From assembly GCF_910592395.1 (NCBI RefSeq), contig NC_088315.1, positions 3,970,501 to 4,034,500 on the forward strand: a stretch of 64,000 nt of DNA, given 5' to 3'. This stretch comes from Lineus longissimus. Its lineage: Eukaryota; Nemertea; Pilidiophora; Heteronemertea; Lineidae. Below the pieces are notes generated by a model. That model made no database searches. It was not told the DNA's origin and worked only from the letters and a program-made list of their open reading frames with translations. How positions within the stretch are numbered: the stretch's first letter is position 1; each line of letters starts with the position of its first letter. This document shows positions 51,558-61,000 of the stretch, piece by piece. The position numbers were made by a program, and so were the translations under genes.

Positions 51558-51783
51558 GCCCCTTTTAATTACTTTTCACTCAAAATAATTCAGGCCCAGC
51601 CCAATACACGGCCTATTGTCTTTTAACAAAGAATCCGTTCGCACCTGGGCCTAAATTTCCATTGTTCTACTGTCTTCTCAAAGGGTTATCAGGGCAAATC
51701 TTGATAACATCAACCCACTATAAAACAGCTTCCATGGGGGTTGTTAGGCGTAAACTAGGCAAAAAGATATAAATAGTACATGT
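51558..51783 (+). repeat. Dispersed ~200-bp repeat, copy A
   Basis: Shares long blocks with copies at 53948-54152 and 57193-57414: a TTCAGGCCCAG start, CTATTGTCTTTTAAC, TCGCACCTGGGCCTAAATTT, TTCTACTGTCTT, GGTTATCAGGGCAAA and a final CAAA...ATG block. In this copy AGGCCCAG pairs exactly with CTGGGCCT, and GTTATCA with TGATAAC, so two hairpins are possible. Confidence 0.8.
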
Positions 51784-52166
51784 TGTAACGGCCATTCCGA
51801 GATGGATAAAACATGTAAAATGAAGATGGAGAGTTCTCGGCGTTTCCCCACAAAATACCGCCGGCATGAACGAAATGAATCATTCTTACTTGCTTTTCTT
51901 ACTCTTCTTTATACTTGATGTAGAAGTTTCACAGAAGCAATAAATGAAGGTGTGTTTTTGGCTGTCGTCTCCTGTGTCCACATTAAATTTATAATCAATA
52001 AATTGTGATCTGGATTGTCTCCACGGCGTCCGATCTGATTGATTCTTCAATGTTCGCATGGGTAGGTGGGCGTTTCCCATTTAAAGGGTCGTGACATCCT
52101 TACCAAATTACACGGCCACTCTTGATACCGACATGACTTACACAACTGTACTTGGCAATATACACT

Positions 52167-52371
52167 CACTCATAGAAATAAAGGTTTTTGTTAGCTTTTG
52201 AAAACTTTTGAGGGGTTTTCGGTGAGCAATATACGTTACCTAGAAGTTTTTCAGGGAAATGAAAACCCTTTTAGGTTTTTTTCGCTGAAAAACAATTTCA
52301 TGGGGTGCATATTCGTGTTGGCTGAAAAGGTGAAGGTTTTTCAAAACCCCAAAAACTTTTTTTTAAGAGTG
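52167..52371. mobile_element. Small inverted-repeat (MITE-like) element
   Basis: The left end CACTCATAGAAATAAAGGTT and the reverse complement of the right end (CACTCTTAAAAAAAAGTTTT) align. Inner segments with repeated TTTTGAAAA/GGGGTTTT blocks also face each other. About 205 bases, no coding capacity. A CACTCTTAAA-type end is commonly seen in animal MITEs; the superfamily is not assigned here. Confidence 0.6.
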
Positions 52372-53947
52372 TGCATGGACATTGAGAGATCGGTACTGTT
52401 TTATTAGTGAAGATGTCCATCTTAGCAGAGTATTCTCACAAACAAGGGGCCGAAGCTGAGTAAGATTAGTATAATAATGATAAGAGGTATGGTTTCAGGA
52501 ACCATCTTATGCAGCGATACAGCCACGCTTTTGCCCAAACTCGAGTTCCTTGAGTGATGCGGGCCGAGGCGGGGCTCTCCCAGATACGTCGTGTCTGACT
52601 ATAGTCTCAAAAGAATATATCATATCATATCTGATTAAGGTTGTCCATCTCGTAAGATCCATTAGCTTTAGCAAACCTTGTGAGGCTATATCATTATCGT
52701 CATTATTCGTCATCACGGGATATGTAGCTACACTGTATGCGGATTATCAAAACGAAGTTATTAAGAAATTCATCAAGGTTTCCTCCGATTGCGATCGGGC
52801 GTTTGCGCCGCAAGAGACTGGCATATTCCCACCACCCCCAGATAATTCACTGCCCAACCCCTTGGAGAGAGAAGTAATCATGGAATTGATCAAATGTGGG
52901 TGATCTACTGTTATAGGATCGAATTCTTATCTCCAAGTGAGCACATATATTGGAACTTTGGGTTAGGTTAGTCGGACGATGGGATTAAGTACAAATCAAG
53001 CCATTGTTGTCATACCACAGTAAAGAAGGACTGTGTAATTAGGAGGTAAAAAAGCCCTCTGAATTAGCAACAGTCTATTTCATAATCGAGAAAACAATCC
53101 ATAAGGGCGTGAACCATTTACATTGCCGAGTTTCCATCCATATTGGCGTATATCTCAATGGGAGCGACAGAAGTGAATTCGTATCCTCTAAGCCCCTCTA
53201 GATCTCGGCTGATTTACCGTCGCGAAGAACGAAGGTCCACGTACACGTTGATCAGAAAGGAGTTGATTACGTGAAGAAACCTTCATTCTATCGACAGCAA
53301 ACAGAAATCAATGAGACCTAAACCAGTTTGTCGAAATCAGAAAAAAATCAGTCAACATCGTTAGGAGGAATTCGATTCCAAATTAGATTTTGCGAGTCCT
53401 TTCCACCATCTTTGAACAAATTCCAAAGTCCGAAATAAGGATGCAGAAATCGGGAAGAAATTTTTTTTCCAAGAGGGCAATTTCCTCACGAAGAATGCCG
53501 TATTGACGAAGCAAACTGTACTGGCGAAAGAAAACTCCTGGTGTCATGTAACAATATACGATGGAATTTGAAATTACTACCCGAAGTAGGAATTCAAGAC
53601 GAGTGAAGCCTCTTGAAGAAGGAGAAGTTTCAGCCTTGGACTGGATCCGTGTGTATTGCTCTTGAGGCCATATTGACATATTCTTAAGGCGTTTCTTCTG
53701 TCAATAGTATTTAGTTACGACTAGGTAAAGGAAATTAGGAGGCTGGTTTCCTATGTTCATTGGGGAAAACAACGTGACCGACATTAGTTGCTTGGTTTTA
53801 CAACTCTCATGATGGCTGGGGATGGCTTGTTTGATAATGGATGCCTCGATGCACTAGTGTAATGGGGACATGACGAATTAGATTCGGTGCTCCCGGTTGG
53901 GCATACGGCATGATCGAGGAGGAATTGTCAATCATTACGTAAGTTTT
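52372..53947. other. Intergenic DNA, nothing recognised
   Basis: The frame at 52550-52903 (plus, 117 codons) was considered, but it has no domain and no splice context. No other structure is seen. Confidence 0.4.
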
Positions 53948-54152
53948 CCCCTTACCTCGTACCCAAAATAATTTAGGACCGACCCATTACGCAGTCTATT
54001 GTCTTTAAACCACTCGCACCTGGACCTAAATCCCCGGATTGTTCTACTGTCTAATCAAATGGTTATCAGGGCAAATAAAGATAACATCTACCCCCACGAG
54101 ACGCCTCCGTGGGGTCAATAGCCTAAACAGGGAATGGCAAATAGACGTAATG
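53948..54152 (+). repeat. Dispersed ~200-bp repeat, copy B
   Basis: Same order of blocks as copy A: TTTAGGACCGACCC, GTCTATTGTCTTTAAAC, TCGCACCTGGACCTAAAT, TTCTACTGTCT, GGTTATCAGGGCAAAT, CCCCACGAGACGCCTCCGTG, GGCAAATAGACGTAATG. The hairpin arms carry mismatches relative to copy A. Confidence 0.8.
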
Positions 54153-55498
54153 GTGTACTATAATATACAGGATCGTTTTACAAATTTACAATTTATAGAA
54201 GAAGCCTGAGAATTCTATAACGTGTTATTTTAGCTCAGCGGGGCTTTACATTCACACTGGCTATTGGCATGTACATTCATGACTCAAGCGAATTCTGAGA
54301 GTATCTCGTTCACAAGGCTGCCAAATATGGATGTGAAATGTACACAAAACTGTACATAAAAACAAGTCTTGAACTAACATCTTTACTTCTTGCTGAGTAA
54401 GGCTGAACGCTGGAACCAAAAAGAAATCATCGATAACGATCCAATATCAACACATTGACTCCCGGTAGAATTCGAAACTCATATCAAGCAGCGAAATAAA
54501 TGCGTTGAAGGAAAAATGAAGTGGTCTCCGTTACACGGCTGGAGGATTCGTATACCTATATTACCGTTAAAGATACTCGATTTGGGAAATCTTATTCGGT
54601 GAAGCTATCGAGGCCGAGAGTAACGCGCTGCGTCTTCTGACAAACATACCGTGCTTCTGGCATCGATTTCTTGCAAGGATAGCTTTTGGGAAGATATGTT
54701 TTACTGATTGGGGCAAATGTCTTGTTTTAACAAAAATAGTGTTATCTGTCTTGGTATGTATTACCAATGTTAGTAGAAAATACATGCACGATAAAAGTTG
54801 ATCAACTTGTGTCGTCTGTCGTATTTCTGATCAGACATATTTACCCTGAAGTGTATCCGCTATCGTTTACATCCGATTTTTACCTAGTAGAGACTTACTC
54901 TGGTTCTTCTTATCATCAACTATGGGCGAAAAAAGAGCGCAATGCAACTGATAGCGTGCTGTGACGCTTACCAAAAGCAAAATTCCGTCATTAAGCGTTT
55001 CCATACAATAGATAACTAGGGAGACAAATACTTTTTAAAGGGGACAAACAGGAAAACGTGTCGATCTGTCCTTCACCGTTCCAAAACATTAAGGTCAAAC
55101 ACTCAGAAAAGAAAAAAACTCAACAAATTTACACCAGTCTTCATAACGCATCTGCCGACATGCTTAGCTTGTGACTACGAGATAGTTATTTGGTCATCAA
55201 TTGGATTCTGTATTTATTTCGATATTGTAAACATTGGCGGCCTGTTTGCTCTTCGGTCGCTTAATTGACATCACGCTATAGATGAATTTTAAGCTTAGTG
55301 TTTTCCATTGTTCGTGTTGACTTTAAAGTTAAGATTGCATGACACTTCATAGGTTTAAGTGAAATGTTAAAACGTCTTACCAATTTAGAAATAATCTTGC
55401 GATGTAACATTACACCAGATGGTAAGTTCAATTCACTGTGATGTAAGCCGCTCCAGGAAATTTTACTAATGGAAATAAAATGAAAGATGGTGATTGTG
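54153..55498. other. Intergenic DNA flanking the 931-bp transposon
   Basis: No supported gene. The last nine bases (55490-55498, GTGATTGTG) are the left target duplication of the transposon. Confidence 0.45.
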
Positions 55499-56429
55499 CA
55501 AGGAGGATACCGCGGTGACGTCACATCACGTGATCCCGACCCATATTACTGATCGCTATGGCCAATCAGATTCAGTCTACTGACAGCAGCAGCACTGAAC
55601 ACATCTCCACGTCTCACTGTCTGGTGCGCTCATGTACAGAAAAACACCAATAGACATGAAATATTGCAATACCTAGTACGGATTCTTCCTGTGTAAAATA
55701 ATATTTACAGAGCAGATTAACTTCCACGAATAAAAAAGACGTTTGGCGTGGCCAAAGTGCGGAAATAATGTCTCCGCTAAAATACACTAGGCAATGCACT
55801 ACGCAATATACAGTAGAGATGCAGTTGAGTTTGGTATTGTTTTGACTTAGAAGCCCGCCAATATCTTAATATATTCATGTATTCATGAAGTATGAACTCA
55901 TTTCTGTCCCATACAACTCTAAGAACAGTCAATTTCTCCTTAAATCATCACCGAAACCGCGATATCCGCAGGAAGATTTCGTTCTAGTGTCCGAAAATGC
56001 ATGATCTTACAGGGGCGCTAACTCGACAAATAGAGGGGATCTATGGGGACCTATGGGAGTTTTAGGTCCTACAGGTCTCGAACTTGTAAAATCTGTAAAC
56101 ATGCCTCCAAATCCCATTATGATAATGAAGAGATTGCCCCATATCTGGGAGACTGTTTTAAACCATCGATAATTTTGGAAGATCGGTGCCCGGCTATTTG
56201 GTTTAAAAAACCCTATTTTTCCCCATCAAAACAGCACTTTTCATTATTCAAATGATAGCTTATTGTCTGAAGACTTATTTCATAGCAGAAAAGTACTAAT
56301 AACTCTGATTTGATGCGAAAAATCTAACTTTTTTGATGACTTGATTTTCCCTTGGCCGTGGATCGAGTTTGTTTACAATATGCAGCGCCATCTTGGAAAA
56401 GCCGTGACGTCACCGCGGTATCCTCCTTG
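55499..56429. mobile_element. 931-bp non-autonomous DNA transposon with perfect 26-bp TIRs
   Basis: The terminal inverted repeats (55499-55524 and 56404-56429) begin CAAGGAGGATACCGCGGTGA and are identical over 26 bases. The element is bounded on both sides by GTGATTGTG (55490-55498 and 56430-56438), a 9-bp target duplication (8 bp if one base is chance). The interior has only short frames and no transposase, so it would need a transposase supplied in trans. TSD length and the CA start fit Mutator-, hAT- or P-type groups; I cannot choose among them. Each TIR contains GTGACGTCAC, which includes the CRE palindrome TGACGTCA. The perfect ends suggest a fairly recent insertion. Confidence 0.88.
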
Positions 56430-57192
56430 GTGATTGTGGAAATGTTGGCAGGATAGGAGTTCGCAACGATTCTGATATGTAATCCGGAAAAATCTATCAT
56501 GTTTATATCTAAGTTAGGATCCATTGTCTTTTTACAATTGCATGTAGAATAAAAGTTCTCCTTGTACATTTGTTGTGGTAAACGTGGTAAAGGCCGGTCA
56601 CTTTGTTATACATGCAAAAATTTAGATTAGTCCAATGGTTTCGACGTGTGGCACAAGACTCGAAGAAAGGACTGAAGTCTTCGAGAGAGTGGAGTTTGTG
56701 ACAAGTGAATCTTAAAGGCTAGTCTATGCGAAGATACCGTGGTGTAAGCGCGCTGGCTAAAACGTGCGTTTGGGTAATGTTTACTGTACGGTATTCAACA
56801 GTATTCTGTATTGACACAATATATGACATTTATACTTTGGCGTGCTATTTTGTATTCATATTTACATTCGGATGATGTGTCTGAGAACTTACAAGTTTCC
56901 ACATGAATAAGCTTCTCTTTCTTTTTTGCCTGCACAGTTTGTATAACTATTGTTGTTCAGATAAGTTCAGTTTCGACTTGCCTTTTCCGAGGTAAGACGG
57001 AAAATGGAAAGAGAGCACCCTTGTTATCGATACCGGCAATCTGACAAAAGAAGAAAACGGAACATCTTTTCTTCTCAAAGACGAAGCGGAGAGCCTGCCT
57101 TTACTTCAGCTGATAGTGACAAGTACTCATCTAGACTAAAACTTTGTAAGCTAATTAGGCATAAGCAAACGGGTCGAGAGGCCTATGTTATT
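56430..57192. other. Intergenic DNA, right flank of transposon
   Basis: Starts with the right copy of the target duplication (56430-56438). A 71-codon frame begins at 57004, but it has no recognised domain and runs into repeat copy C. Confidence 0.45.
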
Positions 57193-57414
57193 TTGCCCCT
57201 ACATGTACCTTACAGTTAAAAATTCAGGCCTAGCGCTATACAATGTAAGGTCTATTGTCTTTAAACAAAGCCCGCTCGCACCTCCGCCTAAATTTCCATT
57301 ATTCTGCTGTCTTATCAACGGATTATCAGGACAAAACATGATAACATCGACCCCACGAAACACCATTCGCGTTCGCCAATAGGCCTTAAATGGCAAAGGC
57401 AAATAAACGCAATG
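57193..57414 (+). repeat. Dispersed ~200-bp repeat, copy C
   Basis: Shares the blocks TTCAGGCCTAG, GTCTATTGTCTTTAAACAAAG, CTCGCACCTCCGCCTAAATTT, TTCTGCTGTCTTATCAA, GATTATCAGGACAAA, ACATCGACCCCACGA and GGCAAATAAACGCAATG with copies A and B. Confidence 0.8.
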
Positions 57415-57939
57415 TACCTTTTGGGGAAAGGCCCCTTATTTGGCTTGTTCGAGATTAGGTTCTTTGCTGAAGTACAAGGTGACTCAGCTACTCTAGAAGT
57501 GTGAGTTGCTTCAGTCACCCAGTCTTTTGAACACTTTCACTCCATTAATCTCAGAAATTTCTTTGTATCAGATCAAGGCGTTGTTATAAAGATGCTTATA
57601 ATAGAATTTCTTTAGCCTTGGTTAAGTCATTACCTTTAATCATGTGCGATATTTCACCTCTTTGTCTTTGTCACATAAAATGTTTAAAGCCTGTCAAATA
57701 TTTTTTCATTTCTGCCACCTGCTCTTTATCACAAGGGCGGATATCAGACAAGGTCGTCTTTTACAGTACAAGCAAATCCCCAACTAAATCAAGTATGCCC
57801 AGAGACTCTTTAATCATCCTCACAAGGTGTGCGTCGAACACATGCATTAATTAACTATTTTGTCTGTCACCTTTTGGGAAATATCTCTGATAGGATTGAA
57901 TTGAGGACAACTACTGTTTGCTAAACAGATGCTACAGAA

Positions 57940-58010
57940 AAATCGACCTCACGAGACAGCTTTCATGGAGGTTAATAGGCTTAAGCCGGCAAAGTCAAAT
58001 AAATGTAATG
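57940..58010 (+). repeat. Dispersed ~200-bp repeat, copy D (3' part only)
   Basis: Only the last third is recognisable: ATCGACCTCACGAGACAGC, TTCATGGAGGTTAATAGGC and GTCAAATAAATGTAATG, matching the ends of copies B and C. It is truncated at its 5' side. Confidence 0.65.
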
Positions 58011-61000
58011 CTCACACGCATCATATTACTAAGTTATGAACAACAAGCATTGAAAAACAGGATTTTGAGTGATTTGAAATCACAAATCGTTTACCCTGAA
58101 ACCTGAGAGATTTCAAGTCACTTTTATTTCCCATGTTTGAAATACTTTGCTTATCGCTCTTTACCGTCAAGGGCGTGCTTTGTCATGTTTTTTTTCTGAA
58201 CGTCATCTCTATGACCGTATCAATTCAAACGAACTGATTTTTATGACTTTGCACTTTTCATGATGAAACCAAAAAATGTGATTATTTTCTCATTCGCTTT
58301 TATTTACTATTACGAATTAGTCACGTCCGGTAAAATAAGGTTTACCAATGAAATCTCTCGGGATTGGCTTTATCATTACACTAATTGATAAAAGAATACT
58401 ATGTCATGACAAAATGTTCCATCAGATCTGACCTTATCAACTTGCAAGTGTGTTTGATCTTCTGTCAATCAGCACTGATTGGCAATTACTTAGTAAACGG
58501 ATCAATTTCTCTATCTGCGTTCTTTGACCTGGATATGTATAGACTAAAGTACTTGGTGAGCAATGTTTTTTTGATACTATCGAATAGGTGTTTTCAAATG
58601 GCCTTAATGTTCCCAACCCCTTGAAATATTTCACAAAAGTACATTTTCGTGGGCTGTGAATGAGCACAATGACCATTGTTGTAATGATAAGACATAACAA
58701 GATATCCTTATCAATCATTGCTTTGTTCGCAGTGTACGGGAAGATATTACGTTATCACGGCGTCCCAATTTAGTCATTTGAGGACGAAGTCGCAACCGGA
58801 GAATGCAGGGATAAGTTCATTTGAAGTTCGTAACTGGCAATGAAAGTAGTCCTGCTGAGGTTTTTCCTGGGTGATTACAGGACAAGCCGAACTCTCCGAT
58901 GGTAGTTTGAATTGTTCTTTCTTCCAATAATATACACCTGTACATCACATGAAGAACAGGCGTAAGCTTTCTTCTCGTCACCTCAGACGCGAACGGGACT
59001 AACCAATACTTCGAACATATTGCGAACATATTGACCTTACCACAGCGCTACACTGAATGAAACCCAAAGAAATCCGCTTAGTCGAGACCTAATAGTTGCG
59101 TGACTTCTCCTCCAAGGCTATGAGATCATGTTGCCAAGCCAGAGGACCACATAAAATAATCACGCTAAGAAATAGAAAAAGTCTAAGCCGACCCTCAGGT
59201 TCAGATCCATCGCCTTTTTTTCTGTATAGATCAGGAATAAAAATGATCTGTCACAAGTTTCAATGCTTTCGGTCAAACGTTAGGTTAGGATATGATGACC
59301 TTTAATATGGAACAGGATTAAGTAATAATGTCTTGTTTGTTTGATAGAAACCAATCGAAAATCCCTTTTTGTCTTGATGATACCTCAACATTTTATCAAA
59401 CGCGGTATATTCTGACAACATGTGCACATTTCATTGTTTAACATTGTCGTGTTAAAAGACAACCAGCGATTAAGAAAAATTATAAACAATGTCAACATTT
59501 CAGGATTATAAAATGTCGATAATGTTAAAGTGGATCCATCTTAAGTCTTTTGGATATGGCTGTATATTGAATAGTTTTATCGCTAAACGATATTTATTTG
59601 GCTTTAATGGCGTCAAAGATTGGGGATTCGGTAAAAGTGCATTCGTAGAAAATCTTTGAAATGTGTTGAATTTTTTTCATCATGAAAGTTTAAGTCTTTG
59701 ATTTAAGGGCCAGATCAGTCATTCGTGTTATGGTCAATGCCATGGTATGGTCAACTCCAAAGTCTTGGATATCGCATATATCTCGATTTGCGATAAAACT
59801 CGCCATCGTATGATACGGTCCAGAGACTCTTATAACGACGCCTTTGGTACGGACACTTACCAAGTTATCATAAACACTACAAAGAAGTTCGGTCTTTGAA
59901 CTAAACTGGCCCGATCAGTCCACCTTGAAATTGAGAGCGATGGTCATCAAAGTAGAGAAAACCGCCTTGGTGTCCTGAATGCGTTCACCTATGAAAACAT
60001 CTCTTTCAATGCATTGGTTGGTTAACACCGGTGATATAGTCTCGTGCTTATTAAATGGTCTTTGTAACAATCTTTTCATACGTTGTGTCACGATAGACAT
60101 TGAGAGGACACCATCGTGTTGAGGGTCAAGGTGGAGTGATACTTAATGTTGGTTAATGCTCTATCATGCTCACAAAACCACTACATGTAGTTTTAAAAAA
60201 AATTTGCTGCCCAAAAGTTCGACCAAATCAAGCCAACTAAACGGTCTTGAGCGTCGATGGTAAAATCGTCACGGCGGTCTCTACAACCACACGATATACT
60301 GACTACACCCCGGCTGCATTCAATGCAGTCAATACTGTCGTGAGTGTTCCTGTTATTATCAATGTTATGGACAGAAGCATAATATATCTATCGTGTTTCA
60401 AGACGTCGCATTTGTTAGCTCAAGTTGCTAGTAACCTGGGATAACCGAGCAGATGCAGTGTCTGTCGACAGGTGAACAAAAGCGGTTTGGAAGACTCAGG
60501 GCGATATTGATGAGTGTTATTCGTCAATTCGTCCGACACGTTTTTGGCCGTTTCACGTGCGTCTCATGCTTACAGTATAAAAATGAGTTTGTTTTAACTT
60601 TTGAAAGCTTCAATGCATTTGCATGCATAATAACTACTCTACGACCATATTATTTCTATACACGCAAGAAACATGTGAACAATTTACCACACATTTGATG
60701 ACTACAGAGTGGGTTTCATGCCATTACAACCTTAGCCATCCTCTGCTCTGTCAGTGAAGGTGGTCAGATATCAGTGCTGTTTAGAACAGCGTTATTGCGG
60801 TAATCGCCATAAAAAGTATTGGACAGGTGGTGTGAACAGGCACTACATGGATAGGTAATAAGCCCCACCTGTAACCAGCAAGCTACATGTAAGAGCATTA
60901 GTTACATGGATCTACCTTCGCATCTTGCTGCCAAGGTTCCGCGAGATCTGTCCGTTTCTTTCGCCAACATTCGTTGGGTTTCGATGTTTGCTGTGCTTTT

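Noticed and set aside
52550-52903. 117-codon plus frame
   Set aside because: No domain and no splice context; a chance frame is the simplest explanation.
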